Assembly: GCF_913774235.1 (NCBI RefSeq)
Contig: NZ_CAJYDW010000019.1
Span: 434,001-498,000 of the forward strand
From: an uncultured Pseudomonas sp.
GTDB lineage: Bacteria > Pseudomonadota > Gammaproteobacteria > Pseudomonadales > Pseudomonadaceae
Length of the DNA: 64,000 bases
Direction: 5' to 3'
Shown here: positions 27,917 through 37,331 of the stretch, one piece after another
Numbering within the stretch: position 1 is the stretch's first letter
Layout: every line of letters starts with the position of its first letter
Notes under the pieces: generated by a model
What the model was told of the DNA's origin: nothing
The model's database searches: none
What the model saw: only the letters and a program-made list of their open reading frames with translations
Translations under genes and position numbers: made by a program

Positions 27917-28723
27917 GTGAGTTCGCCGGATAGTGTCAATGCTCCCCTCGTCGTCCAATTGACCGACAGCCATCTGTTCGCCCGGGCGGATGGCAAGTTG
28001 TTGGGCATCGACACCGCCGCTAGTTTGCGGCAGGTCGTCGCCCAGGTCATGGCGGAACAGCCACGCATCGACCTGCTGCTGGCCAGTGGTGACCTCTCCC
28101 AGGACGGCTCGGTGGCCTCCTATCAACGCTTCTGCGAACTGACCGAGCCCCTCGGCGCCCCCATGCGCTGGCTGGCGGGCAATCACGACGAGAACGCGCC
28201 CATGGCCAAGGCCTGCGGCGACCGCGATTTCATGGAGACGGTCACCGACCTGGGCGCCTGGCGCCTCATCCTGCTCGACAGCACCGTGCGGGGCTGCGTG
28301 TTCGGCGAACTGGAGCAGGGGCAACTCGCTGCCCTGGACCAGGCCCTGGCTGCCGCGCCCGAGCGGCCGGCGCTGATCTGCCTGCACCATCACCCGGTGC
28401 CCGTGGGCTGCGGCTGGATGGAGCCCCTGGGCCTGCATCGCCCGGACGAGCTGTTCGCCGTGCTGGATCGCCATCCGCAGGTCAGGGTGGTGCTTTGGGG
28501 TCATATCCACCAGGAATTCGATCAGCTGCGCAACGGGGTACGGCTGCTGGCGTCGCCTTCCACCGGCCTGCAGTTCGAGCCGGGCAGCCAGGATTTCAAG
28601 GCCGGCGACCAGGCGCCAGGCTATCGCTGGTTGCGGCTGCTGCCCGATGGCGAGCTGGAAACCGGTGTCTCGCGCCTGCAACAGCACGGGTTCACTGTGG
28701 ACCACAACGCGGCGGGCTATTGA
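27917..28723 (+). CDS. cpdA: 3',5'-cyclic-AMP phosphodiesterase CpdA
   Basis: Class III metallophosphoesterase that lowers cAMP and so limits CRP/Vfr signalling. The five metal-binding motifs are visible: LTDSHLF, ASGDLSQDG, AGNHDENAP, CLHHHPVPVG and LWGHIHQEF. I choose the GTG at 27917 over the TTG at 27914: AGGAGG (27906-27911) is five bases from the GTG but only two from the TTG. 268 residues, typical length. Confidence 0.93.
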   Translation: MSSPDSVNAPLVVQLTDSHLFARADGKLLGIDTAASLRQVVAQVMAEQPRIDLLLASGDLSQDGSVASYQRFCELTEPLGAPMRWLAGNHDENAPMAKACGDRDFMETVTDLGAWRLILLDSTVRGCVFGELEQGQLAALDQALAAAPERPALICLHHHPVPVGCGWMEPLGLHRPDELFAVLDRHPQVRVVLWGHIHQEFDQLRNGVRLLASPSTGLQFEPGSQDFKAGDQAPGYRWLRLLPDGELETGVSRLQQHGFTVDHNAAGY

Positions 28724-28838
28724 GGCGAGCGCGCCTCGCGCGGACGGATTCCAGGCCGAACACGGGTCGGCCACCTTGGTGTCGGGGTCGAAACGGGTTA
28801 CTCTTTTACCTGTTTTTTTATCCAGTAGGAGCGGCCCG

Positions 28839-29447
28839 ATGCCGTCGATCCTCTACATCCATGGCTTCAACAGTTCACCTGCGTCCCACAAGGCGCAGCA
28901 GCTGACCGCCTGCATGACCCGGCTGGGTCTGGCCGATCGGCTGCGGGCTCCCGCGCTGCCCAACAACGCCAGCGCCGCCTGCGCCCTGCTGGAGCGCCAA
29001 CTGACCGAGCTGGACGCCCCCTTGCTGGTCGGCAGCTCCCTGGGCGGCTACTATGCCACCGTCCTGGCCGAGCGCCACGGGCTCAAGGCCGTGCTGATCA
29101 ACCCGGCGGTCCGCCCCTGGCGCTTCATGGAGCACTACCTGGGGCCGCAGCGCAATCACTACACCGGCGAGACCTGGACCCTCACCGAGGCCCACGTCGA
29201 GGCCCTGCGGGCACTGGAAGTCGCCGCGCCGGCGGATCCGGAGCGGTTTCACGTCTGGCTGCAGACCGGTGACGAGACCCTCGACTACCGCGACGCCGAG
29301 CGTTACTACGGTGCCTGTACCCTGCGCATCGAGCAGGGCGGCGACCATGGCTTCCAGGGCTTCCACCGCCAGTTGCCGCTGCTGCTGGAACTGGCCGGCT
29401 TCGCCCCGTCGCTCTGGCGCGACCTGGATTTCACCACCTTCGAATAG
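28839..29447 (+). CDS. yqiA: YqiA-type esterase
   Basis: Alpha/beta-hydrolase of about 202 residues. The opening ILYIHGFNSSPASHKAQQL is typical of YqiA, the nucleophile elbow is GSSLGG, and the Asp and His of the triad lie in QTGDETLDY and GGDHGFQGF. The ATG at 28839 follows GTAGGAGCGGCCC, which matches the start of the REP half-site and supplies the AGGAG ribosome binding site. It lies 7 bp in front of parE. Confidence 0.92.
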   Translation: MPSILYIHGFNSSPASHKAQQLTACMTRLGLADRLRAPALPNNASAACALLERQLTELDAPLLVGSSLGGYYATVLAERHGLKAVLINPAVRPWRFMEHYLGPQRNHYTGETWTLTEAHVEALRALEVAAPADPERFHVWLQTGDETLDYRDAERYYGACTLRIEQGGDHGFQGFHRQLPLLLELAGFAPSLWRDLDFTTFE

Positions 29448-29454
29448 AGACCCC

Positions 29455-31353
29455 ATGGCCACGCAAAACGCCTACAACGCCGACGCCATCGAAGTCCTCT
29501 CCGGACTCGACCCGGTGCGCAAGCGCCCCGGCATGTACACCGACACCTCCCGGCCCAACCACCTGGCCCAGGAAGTCATCGACAACAGCGTCGACGAGGC
29601 CCTGGCGGGCCATGCCCGCGCGGTGCAGGTGATCCTGCACGCCGACAACTCCCTCGAGGTGATCGACGACGGCCGTGGCATGCCAGTGGACATCCACCCG
29701 GAAGAGGGCGTCTCCGGCGTCGAACTGATCCTCACCAAGCTGCACGCCGGCGGTAAGTTCTCCAACAAGAACTACCAGTTCTCCGGTGGTCTGCACGGCG
29801 TGGGCATCTCCGTGGTGAACGCCCTGTCGACCCGCGTCGAGGTACGCGTCCGGCGGGAAGGCAACGAATACGCCATGGCCTTCGCCGACGGCTTCAAGGC
29901 CAGCGAGCTGGCCGTGGTCGGTAGCGTCGGCAAGCGCAATACCGGCACCAGCGTGCACTTCTGGCCGGACCCCAAGTATTTCGATTCGCCCAAGTTCTCC
30001 GTCAGCCGCCTGAAGCACGTACTCAAGGCCAAGGCAGTGCTCTGCCCGGGCCTGGCCGTGAGCTTCCACGACGAAGCCAGCGGTGAGCGCAGCGAGTGGC
30101 ACTACGAAGACGGCCTGAGATCCTACCTGGTGGACACTGTGGGCGATGCCCTGCGGCTGCCCGAGGCGCCTTTCCATGGCAGCCTGGCTTCGGCCCGGGA
30201 AGCGGTGGACTGGGCACTGTTCTGGCTGCCCGAAGGTGGCGAGTCGGTGCAGGAAAGCTACGTCAACCTGATCCCCACTGCCCAGGGCGGCACCCACGTC
30301 AATGGCCTGCGCCAGGGCCTGCTGGACGCCATCCGTGAATTCTGCGAATTCCGCAACCTGCTGCCGCGCGGGCTCAAGCTGGCGCCGGAAGATGTCTGGG
30401 AGCGCATCGCCTTCGTCCTCTCGATGAAGATGCAGGAGCCGCAGTTCTCCGGCCAGACCAAGGAGCGCCTGTCCTCCCGCGAGGCCGCGGCTTTCGTCGC
30501 CGGGGTGGTCAAGGATGCCTTCAGCCTCTGGCTCAACGCCCATCCCGAACTGGGGCAGCAGATCGCCGAACTGGCCATCAACAACGCCGGCCGCCGCCTC
30601 AAGGCGGGCAAGAAGGTCGAGCGCAAGAAGATCACCCAGGGCCCGGCGCTGCCCGGCAAGCTGGCCGATTGCGCCGGCCAGGACCCGATGAGATCCGAGC
30701 TGTTCCTGGTGGAGGGTGACTCCGCCGGCGGCAGCGCCAAGCAGGCGCGCAGCAAGGAATTCCAGGCCATCATGCCGCTGCGCGGCAAGATCCTGAACAC
30801 CTGGGAAGTGGACGGCAGCGAGGTGCTGGGCAGCCAGGAGGTGCACGACATCGCCGTGGCCATCGGCATCGACCCGGGCAGCGCCGACCTGAGCGGTCTC
30901 AGATACGGCAAGATCTGCATCCTCGCCGACGCCGACTCCGACGGCCTGCACATCGCCACCCTGCTGTGCGCCCTGTTCGTGCAGCACTTCCGCCCGCTGG
31001 TGGATGCCGGTCACGTCTACGTGGCCATGCCGCCGCTGTATCGCATCGACCTCGGCAAGGAGGTCCACTACGCCCTCGACGAAGCCGAGCGCGATGGCAT
31101 CCTCGATCGCCTGGCGGCGGAGAAGAAGCGCGGCAAGCCCCAGGTCACCCGCTTCAAAGGTCTCGGCGAGATGAATCCGCTGCAACTGCGCGAGACCACC
31201 ATGGACCCCAACACCCGCCGCCTGGTGCAGCTCACCCTCGAGGACGTGCCCGGCACCCTCGAGATGATGGACATGCTGCTGGCCAAGAAAAGGTCCAGCG
31301 ACCGCAAGAGCTGGCTGGAGTCCAAGGGCGACCGCGCGGAAGTGCTGCTCTAA
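29455..31353 (+). CDS. parE: DNA topoisomerase IV subunit B
   Basis: ATPase subunit of topoisomerase IV, which decatenates sister chromosomes. The 632-residue protein has the GHKL ATPase motifs (IDNSVDEALAG, IDDGRGMPVDIHP, GGLHGVGISVVNAL), a transducer domain, and the TOPRIM domain with EGDSAGGSAKQ and DADSDGLHI. Its length fits ParE rather than GyrB, which has an insert. The ATG at 29455 gives MATQNAYNADAIEVLSGL. parC follows after a 115-bp gap that holds a REP pair. Confidence 0.98.
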   Translation: MATQNAYNADAIEVLSGLDPVRKRPGMYTDTSRPNHLAQEVIDNSVDEALAGHARAVQVILHADNSLEVIDDGRGMPVDIHPEEGVSGVELILTKLHAGGKFSNKNYQFSGGLHGVGISVVNALSTRVEVRVRREGNEYAMAFADGFKASELAVVGSVGKRNTGTSVHFWPDPKYFDSPKFSVSRLKHVLKAKAVLCPGLAVSFHDEASGERSEWHYEDGLRSYLVDTVGDALRLPEAPFHGSLASAREAVDWALFWLPEGGESVQESYVNLIPTAQGGTHVNGLRQGLLDAIREFCEFRNLLPRGLKLAPEDVWERIAFVLSMKMQEPQFSGQTKERLSSREAAAFVAGVVKDAFSLWLNAHPELGQQIAELAINNAGRRLKAGKKVERKKITQGPALPGKLADCAGQDPMRSELFLVEGDSAGGSAKQARSKEFQAIMPLRGKILNTWEVDGSEVLGSQEVHDIAVAIGIDPGSADLSGLRYGKICILADADSDGLHIATLLCALFVQHFRPLVDAGHVYVAMPPLYRIDLGKEVHYALDEAERDGILDRLAAEKKRGKPQVTRFKGLGEMNPLQLRETTMDPNTRRLVQLTLEDVPGTLEMMDMLLAKKRSSDRKSWLESKGDRAEVLL

Positions 31354-31370
31354 ATATGTTGGCTGCGCCT

Positions 31371-31425
31371 ATCGCGGCCATGGGCCGCTCCTACAGGGGC
31401 CGTAGGAGCGGCCCATGGCCGCGAT
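31371..31425. repeat. REP-like palindrome pair between parE and parC
   Basis: Half-site ATCGCGG...CCTACAG at 31371-31396 and its inverse at about 31402-31425, with only five bases between them. The pair forms the most compact hairpin of this family in the window, 18 bp after the parE stop and 44 bp before the parC start. Confidence 0.9.
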
Positions 31426-31468
31426 GGACACGACACCCCGATTACCGACGTAACACCAAAGGATTCCC

Positions 31469-33721
31469 ATGAGTGCACCCCTCGACCTGAGCCTGGACGG
31501 CGTCGAACGCCGCTCGCTGGCCGACTTCACCGAGCAGGCGTACCTGAACTACTCCATGTACGTCATCATGGACCGCGCCCTGCCGCACATCGGCGACGGC
31601 CTCAAGCCGGTGCAGCGCCGCATCGTCTATGCCATGAGCGAGCTGGGCCTGGACGCCGACGCCAAGCACAAGAAATCCGCCCGTACCGTCGGTGACGTGC
31701 TCGGTAAGTACCATCCCCACGGCGACTCGGCCTGCTACGAAGCCATGGTGCTCATGGCCCAGCCGTTCTCCTACCGCTATCCGCTGGTGGACGGCCAGGG
31801 CAACTGGGGCGCGCCCGACGATCCCAAGTCCTTCGCCGCTATGCGCTACACCGAGGCGCGGCTGTCACGCTATTCCGAGGTGTTGCTCAGCGAACTGGGG
31901 CAGGGCACCGTCGACTGGGTACCCAACTTCGACGGCACCCTGAACGAGCCGGCGGTGCTGCCGGCGCGGCTGCCCAACCTGCTGCTCAACGGCACCACCG
32001 GCATCGCCGTGGGCATGGCCACCGACATTCCACCGCACAACCTGCGCGAGGTGGCGGCCGCCTGCATTCGCCTGCTGGACGATCCCATCGCCGGGGTACC
32101 GGAACTGCTCGAACACTTGCCCGGTCCGGACTTCCCCACCGAGGCCGAGATCGTCACGCCGCGCGCCGACCTGCGCAAGATCTACGAGACCGGCCGCGGC
32201 TCGGTGCGCATGCGCGCCGTCTATCGCCGCGAGGATGGTGACGTGATCATCACCGCGCTGCCGCACCAGGTCTCCGGCTCCAAGGTGCTGGAACAGATCG
32301 CCGCCCAGATGCAGGCCAAGAAGCTGCCCATGGTAGCCGACCTGCGCGACGAGTCGGACCACGAGAATCCGACCCGTATCGTCATCGTGCCGCGCTCCAA
32401 CCGTATCGATGCCGACGAGCTGATGCAGCACCTGTTCGCCACCACCGATCTGGAGTCCAGCTACCGGGTCAATCTCAACGTCATCGGTCTGGACGGCAAG
32501 CCCCAGGTCAAGGACCTGCGGCAGATCCTCCAGGAGTGGCTGATCTATCGCATCGGCACGGTGCGCCGCCGGCTGCAATTCCGCTTGGACAAGGTCGAGC
32601 GCCGCCTGCACCTGCTGGACGGCCTGCTGATCGCCTTCCTCAACCTGGACGAGGTGATCCACATCATCCGTACCGAGGAGCATCCCAAGCAGGCGCTGAT
32701 GGCCCGCTTCGAACTCTCCGAAGAGCAAGCCGACTACATCCTGGAAACTCGCCTGCGCCAGCTGGCGCGGCTGGAAGAGATGAAGATCCGCGGCGAGCAG
32801 GCCGAGCTGCTCAAGGAGCAGAAGCGCCTGCAGACCCTGCTGGGTAGCGACAAGAAGCTGCGCGGCCTGGTCCGTGACGAACTGCTCAAGGACGCCGAGA
32901 CCTATGGCGACGACCGTCGCTCGCCCATCGTCGAGCGCGCCGAGGCCAAGGCGCTGTCCGAAACCGAGCTGATGCCCACCGAGCCGGTCACCGTGGTGCT
33001 CTCCGAGAAGGGCTGGGTACGCCAGGCCAAGGGCCACGACGTCGACCCGACCGGGCTGTCCTACAAGGCCGGCGACGGTTTCAAGGCGGCGGCCCTGGGG
33101 CGCTCCAACCAGTTCGCGGTATTCATCGATTCCACCGGCCGCAGCTATTCGGTGGCCGCCCATTCGCTGCCCTCGGCCCGCGGCCAAGGCGAGCCCCTGA
33201 CCGGACGCCTGACACCGCCGCCGGGCGCCAGCTTCGAATGCCTGCTGCTGCCGGACGACAGCGGCCTCTATGTCCTGGCCTCGGATGCCGGCTACGGCTT
33301 CGTGGTCAAGGGCGAGGACCTGCAGGCCAAGAACAAGGCCGGCAAGGCACTGATCAGCCTGCCCAACGGTGCCAAGGTGTTGCCGCCCAAGCCCGTGGCT
33401 TCCCTGGATGACACCTCCATCGCGGTGGTCACCAACGAAGGTCGCCTGCTGGTGTTCGCCATCAGCGAGCTACCGCAACTGGCCAAGGGCAAGGGCAACA
33501 AGCTGATCTCCATCCCCGGCGAGCGGGTTGCCAAGCGCGAGGAATACGTGGTCGACCTGGCCGTGGTACCGGCAGGCGCGTCCTTAACGCTGCAGGCGGG
33601 CAAGCGACCCTACACGCTCAAGGGCAGCGACCTGGAACACTATCGTGCCGAGCGGGGCCGACGCGGCAACAAGCTGCCGCGGGGCTTCCAGCGGGTGGAC
33701 TCGCTACAGGTGGAAACTTGA
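31469..33721 (+). CDS. parC: DNA topoisomerase IV subunit A
   Basis: DNA cleavage and religation subunit of topoisomerase IV. 750 residues: winged-helix domain with the catalytic R126-Y127, a tower and coiled-coil gate, and a C-terminal beta-pinwheel (from about 500). The quinolone-resistance region reads [12 protein letters not shown] with Ser87 and Glu91, the susceptible residues in Pseudomonas numbering. The start [17 protein letters not shown] is typical. Forms an operon-like pair with parE. Confidence 0.98.
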   Translation: MSAPLDLSLDGVERRSLADFTEQAYLNYSMYVIMDRALPHIGDGLKPVQRRIVYAMSELGLDADAKHKKSARTVGDVLGKYHPHGDSACYEAMVLMAQPFSYRYPLVDGQGNWGAPDDPKSFAAMRYTEARLSRYSEVLLSELGQGTVDWVPNFDGTLNEPAVLPARLPNLLLNGTTGIAVGMATDIPPHNLREVAAACIRLLDDPIAGVPELLEHLPGPDFPTEAEIVTPRADLRKIYETGRGSVRMRAVYRREDGDVIITALPHQVSGSKVLEQIAAQMQAKKLPMVADLRDESDHENPTRIVIVPRSNRIDADELMQHLFATTDLESSYRVNLNVIGLDGKPQVKDLRQILQEWLIYRIGTVRRRLQFRLDKVERRLHLLDGLLIAFLNLDEVIHIIRTEEHPKQALMARFELSEEQADYILETRLRQLARLEEMKIRGEQAELLKEQKRLQTLLGSDKKLRGLVRDELLKDAETYGDDRRSPIVERAEAKALSETELMPTEPVTVVLSEKGWVRQAKGHDVDPTGLSYKAGDGFKAAALGRSNQFAVFIDSTGRSYSVAAHSLPSARGQGEPLTGRLTPPPGASFECLLLPDDSGLYVLASDAGYGFVVKGEDLQAKNKAGKALISLPNGAKVLPPKPVASLDDTSIAVVTNEGRLLVFAISELPQLAKGKGNKLISIPGERVAKREEYVVDLAVVPAGASLTLQAGKRPYTLKGSDLEHYRAERGRRGNKLPRGFQRVDSLQVET

Positions 33722-33806
33722 GCCGCCTGCGGTCAGCCGCTAGCATAGGCCCGATTTTTTCGACCAGGACTCGCAGGGCCACTGGGCCCGTCGAGAGCGA
33801 TCTTCG

Positions 33807-34514
33807 ATGAAACGGATGCGTCTCGCCAGGTTGGCGTTGGTGGCTGTGCTGGCTGGCCTGGGTGGTTGTGCCAGCCTCGGCCCCACTCATTATTACCAGC
33901 TCGATGGCGGCAACGTCCGGGCGCCGGCCGGCAAGGACAAGGGCGTTGCGGTGTGGATCGAAAGTCTGCAACTGGCCGACTACCTGCAGCGTGACGTGCT
34001 GCTGGAGCGTCAGCCCGATGGCAGCTTGGCGACCACCCGCGATCACTGGGCCGGTCCGCTCAATGCCAACGTACGCCAGTTGCTGCAACGCCAGCTCGCC
34101 AGTCGCCTGAACAGCGGCCGGGTGGTGGTGGGCGAACCGCCGGAAGGCTTCGAGCCCCAGTACCGGCTGGAACTCAACGTCACCCGCCTCGATGCGGGCG
34201 ACCGCGCGCCGGCCGTGCTCGATGCCGGCTGGCAGTTGCGCGATGCCCAGGGCAAGCTGCTGGATACCCAGGTGGTCCATCTGCAGGCCCGTCATGACGG
34301 CGACCGCGCAGCCCAGGTGCGCGCCCAGGGTGAGCTGCTGCAGCAATTGGCGGCACGACTGGCCACCGATCTCACCAAGGTGGCCCAGCGCAGCAGGCGT
34401 GACAACGAGACGGTCCGCAAGGAGCCCAAGCAACTCGTGGAAGAGGCCCAGGCCAAGCCGGCCTTGCCGGCCGTGGTGCCCATCCGTACCGGCGCGGAGG
34501 TCTACCGCTTCTGA
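33807..34514 (+). CDS. PqiC/DUF330-family lipoprotein
   Basis: 235-residue predicted outer-membrane lipoprotein, with a signal peptide and lipobox LGGC (Cys21). The body matches the ABC-type transport auxiliary (PqiC) fold: THYYQLD after the lipobox, a central WIESLQLADYLQRDVLLERQ and the helix NVRQLLQRQLASRL. PqiC works with the PqiAB/MCE lipid-transport system, but no pqiA or pqiB is next to this gene, so its partner is elsewhere or it has another role. It is downstream of parC. Confidence 0.82.
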   Translation: MKRMRLARLALVAVLAGLGGCASLGPTHYYQLDGGNVRAPAGKDKGVAVWIESLQLADYLQRDVLLERQPDGSLATTRDHWAGPLNANVRQLLQRQLASRLNSGRVVVGEPPEGFEPQYRLELNVTRLDAGDRAPAVLDAGWQLRDAQGKLLDTQVVHLQARHDGDRAAQVRAQGELLQQLAARLATDLTKVAQRSRRDNETVRKEPKQLVEEAQAKPALPAVVPIRTGAEVYRF

Positions 34515-34601
34515 CCCGGCATTCCCCGTGCGTCGCCGCGCGGGGAATGCTCGTGGCGTTCGACGATCCATCCAGCAGGACCCGTTGTCCTCGGAGGTTC
34601 C

Positions 34602-35192
34602 ATGTCGCTCCCCCTGTTTCCGCTGAATACCACCCTGTTTCCTGGCTGCCGTCTCGATCTGCAGCTGTTCGAGGCCCGTTACCTGGACATGCTCGGGCGC
34701 TGCCTCAAGCAGGGAACCGGCTTCGGCGTGGTGACCATTCTCGAGGGCCGCGAGACCGGTGCAGCACCCAATCGGCTGGGCGCCTACGGTTGCGAAGCCC
34801 TGATCCGTGACTGGCAACAGCAGAGCAACGGCCTGCTCGGCATCCGCGTCGAAGGCGGGCGGCGGTTTCGCCTGCTGAGCCAGGAGGAGCAGGCCGATCA
34901 TCTGGTGGTGGGCGAGGTGGAGTGGCTACCCGAAGCGGCGCCCCAGCCGTTGCGCGATGCCGATGGTGATCTAGTGGCGCTGCTGGTGGCCCTGGCCCAG
35001 CATCCCATGGTGGCCGGCCTGGACATGGGCGGAGAGGTCGCCGACCGTCAGGCCCTGGGCTGCCAGCTGGCCTATCTGCTGCCCTTCGAGCCCCGCCTCA
35101 AGCTTGCCTGGCTGGGCATGGACGACCAGGGCCAGCGCCTGGCCGACATCGAGCGTCATCTGGTGGATTTGCAAGGTGATTTCCAGGCCTAA
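34602..35192 (+). CDS. Lon N-terminal-domain (LON substrate-binding) protein
   Basis: 196-residue stand-alone protein with the fold of the N-terminal substrate-binding domain of Lon protease: LPLFPLNTTLFPGCRLDLQLFEARYLDML at the start, then GAYGCEALIRDW and LLGIRVEGGRRFRLL. It has no ATPase or protease domain. Its function is unknown. GGAGG is seven bases before the ATG. A hairpin element begins on the base after its stop codon. Confidence 0.88.
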   Translation: MSLPLFPLNTTLFPGCRLDLQLFEARYLDMLGRCLKQGTGFGVVTILEGRETGAAPNRLGAYGCEALIRDWQQQSNGLLGIRVEGGRRFRLLSQEEQADHLVVGEVEWLPEAAPQPLRDADGDLVALLVALAQHPMVAGLDMGGEVADRQALGCQLAYLLPFEPRLKLAWLGMDDQGQRLADIERHLVDLQGDFQA

Positions 35193-35364
35193 GAGCCTGT
35201 TCACAATCTACTGAGCGTCGGCCAAACCGCGTTGAAAACACCCTGGATCGCCAGCCCGGTCGGAATGCTCATTTACTCTACGTAAATCCGAGCGCGGATC
35301 CGATCCGCTTCCTCAGGCGTTTTCACCTTGTTTGACTCTAGCTCGCAAGATTCTGAACAGGCTC
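35193..35364. mobile_element. MITE-like hairpin element with terminal inverted repeats, element 1
   Basis: A 172-bp non-coding element. Its ends, GAGCCTGTTCACAATCT (35193-35209) and AGATTCTGAACAGGCTC (35348-35364), are inverted repeats with one mismatch in 17. Inside are a second pair (GTTGAAAAC / GTTTTC) and a tip hairpin ATTTAC-TCTAC-GTAAAT (35271-35287), so the whole folds into nested stems. The core shares long blocks with 37080-37307. It carries no ORF and no clear target duplication. It starts on the base after a stop codon. Confidence 0.7.
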
Positions 35365-35381
35365 CGGGCCAAACGCCGGGC

Positions 35382-35410
35382 AAAAGAAAGCCCGCCGGGC
35401 AGGGCGGGCT
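35382..35410 (-). terminator. Rho-independent terminator of the PfpI gene
   Basis: Read on the minus strand: AGCCCGCC, 6-nt loop, GGCGGGCT, then TTCTTTT. The 8-bp GC stem and T-tract are 84 bp past the stop of the gene at 35494-36033. Confidence 0.8.
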
Positions 35411-35493
35411 AAAAGTGCTTTGGGGGCATTCGTTAAGACCTGGCACTTTGCCACGAGTTCAGTCTTATGAGATCAAAGTGCCATTCTTCGGCG

Positions 35494-36033
35494 TCAGCCT
35501 GCCAGTAGCTTGATGAATTCGCGATTGAAGGCTGGAATGTCGTCTGGCTTGCGGCTGCTGACCAGTTTGCCGTCGACGATGACCTCGCGATCCTGCCAGG
35601 TGGCACCGGCGTTCTGCAGGTCATCGGTCAGCGACGGCCAACTGGTCAGGGTCTTGCCCTGCACCAGGCCGGCGGAGATCAGCAGCCAGGCACCATGGCA
35701 GATGACGGCCACCGGCTTGCCGGCGTCGGCGATCTGCTTGGTCAGCTGCTGGGCCTTGGCGTCGGTGCGGATGGTGTCGGCATTGACCACGCCACCGGGC
35801 AGCAGCACGGCATCGTAGTCACCGGCATTGGCGGCGGCGAAGGTCAGGTCGACCGCGAAGGAATCGGCCGGGTCGGTGTGGTTCCAGCCCTGTACCTGGC
35901 CAGCTTCGGCGGAAATGATGTGGGTCTGGGCGCCCGCCTGCTCCAAGGCCTGCTTGGGGCCGGTAAGTTCAGCCTGTTCGAAGCCATCGGTGACCAGAAT
36001 GGCGATTTTCTTGCCGTTCAGGGATGCAGCCAT
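35494..36033 (-). CDS. PfpI/DJ-1 superfamily protein (YhbO-like)
   Basis: 179-residue cytoplasmic protein of the DJ-1/PfpI family, members of which act as stress-protective deglycases or glyoxalases; protease activity is known only for some. The nucleophile elbow is ICHGAW with Cys112, His113 follows, and the supporting glutamate lies in TDGFEQAEL. Also seen are LLPGGVVNADTIR and VVSSRKPDD-like VSSRKPDDIPAF. It is a single gene with its own terminator. Confidence 0.92.
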   Translation of the reverse strand: MAASLNGKKIAILVTDGFEQAELTGPKQALEQAGAQTHIISAEAGQVQGWNHTDPADSFAVDLTFAAANAGDYDAVLLPGGVVNADTIRTDAKAQQLTKQIADAGKPVAVICHGAWLLISAGLVQGKTLTSWPSLTDDLQNAGATWQDREVIVDGKLVSSRKPDDIPAFNREFIKLLAG

Positions 36034-36193
36034 GATGAGATACCTCGGAGTCGGAAATTCGGAGTTCGGCTAGCCTTGTGCCAGCGCTCCTCATTCGGGC
36101 TCCTGGGAGGCAGACGAAGTTCCTTCGTCGCGCCCGATGGCATCCGGCGACGCCGCGGAGTAAATTTGCGACATCCATCGCAGAGTAGTCCCC

Positions 36194-37081
36194 ATGTCCC
36201 AAGCCTCCCCGCAGCTGACCGAGGAGCAGATCCGCCAGGCTCTGCAAGGCATCAGCATCCCACCGCAACCGCAGATCATGGTGGACCTGCAACTTGAGCA
36301 GATCATGCCGAACCCCGATCTCAAGGTCATCGCCCGCCTGATCGGGCAGGACCCGGGGCTGTCGGGTGCCCTGCTCAAGCTGGTCAACTCGCCGTACTTC
36401 GGCCTGAGCAACCGCATCACTTCCATCCAGCGAGCGGTCAATCTGCTGGGCAGCCAGTCGGTCATCAATCTGATCAACGCCCAGTCGATCAAGGGCGAAC
36501 TCACCGACGAGACCATCGTCATCCTCAACCGCTTCTGGGACACCGCCCAGGACGTGGCCGAGACCTGCCTGAGCCTGGCCAAGAAGACCGGTTATCCGAC
36601 CCCCGATGAGGCCTATGCCCTGGGACTGTTCCACAACTGCGGCATCCCGCTGATGCTCAAGCGCTTCCCCAACTACATGGCGGTGCTGGAAGAGGCCTAC
36701 GCCAGCGTCAACGAACAGGTGCGGGTGGTGGACGTGGAGAACCGCCTGTACAACACCAACCATGCCGTGGTGGGCTATTTCATCTCGCGCTCCTGGCGCC
36801 TGCCGGAACACGTTGGCCAGGCCATCGCCAACCACCACAATGCCCAGTCGGTGTTCGACGAGGAGTCGACCACTGACATCCAGATCAAGAATCTGCTGGC
36901 CCTGCTGAAGATGGCCGAGCATATCTGTGGCTGCTATCGCGCCCTGGGCGGCCAGGACGAGGATCGCGAGTGGGTGGCCATCGCCCCGCGGGTGCTGGAT
37001 CATGTGGGGTTGTCCGAATACGACTTCGAGTCGCTCAAGGAGACCATCCTTGAGATGGGCAGCGGTCGGATCAATTACTAG
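36194..37081 (+). CDS. HDOD domain protein
   Basis: 295-residue cytoplasmic protein with one HDOD domain (about residues 25-225), a variant of the HD hydrolase fold found in bacterial signalling proteins. Segments LIGQDPGLSGALLKLVNSPYFGL, ITSIQRAVNLLG and GLFHNCGIPLML are characteristic; FHN in place of HD shows the metal site is degenerate. There is no output domain, so it probably acts by protein contacts. Its TAG stop overlaps the first bases of a hairpin element. Confidence 0.88.
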   Translation: MSQASPQLTEEQIRQALQGISIPPQPQIMVDLQLEQIMPNPDLKVIARLIGQDPGLSGALLKLVNSPYFGLSNRITSIQRAVNLLGSQSVINLINAQSIKGELTDETIVILNRFWDTAQDVAETCLSLAKKTGYPTPDEAYALGLFHNCGIPLMLKRFPNYMAVLEEAYASVNEQVRVVDVENRLYNTNHAVVGYFISRSWRLPEHVGQAIANHHNAQSVFDEESTTDIQIKNLLALLKMAEHICGCYRALGGQDEDREWVAIAPRVLDHVGLSEYDFESLKETILEMGSGRINY

Positions 37082-37307
37082 ATTTGGTTAAAAGGGCCTG
37101 CGCTCGGCCATGCGGCGTTGAAAACCAGCTGGTTCGCCAGCCCGGTCGGAATGCTCATTTACCTTTGTAAACTCGTGCGCGAGCCCGGTCCGCTTCCTCG
37201 CTGTTTTGATTCGCTGGCGCTCACCCTTCGGGCCAGCCTTCGGCTGTTACTCCCGTTGGTCGTTGCGCCTTGCCTGACCTTCGCTCGGCGCCTTTTAAGC
37301 CAAATCT
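37080..37307. mobile_element. MITE-like hairpin element, element 2
   Basis: A 228-bp non-coding element. The ends AGATTTGGTTAAAAGGGCC (from 37080) and GGCGCCTTTTAAGCCAAATCT (to 37307, 21 bases) are imperfect inverted repeats. The interior carries the same blocks as the element at 35193-35364: GCGTTGAAAAC, then TCGCCAGCCCGGTCGGAATG and CTCATTTAC, a short loop, GTAAA, and CCGCTTCCTC. Its termini are unlike those of element 1, so the two share a core but not ends. It begins inside the stop codon of the HDOD gene and is bounded by CT on each side. Confidence 0.6.
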
Positions 37308-37331
37308 CTGGAATAAACCCCCTGGATCTCC

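Noticed and set aside
35193-37307. A full insertion sequence carrying the two hairpin elements
   Set aside because: No transposase frame lies in or beside them, and the genes between (PfpI, HDOD) are ordinary chromosomal genes.
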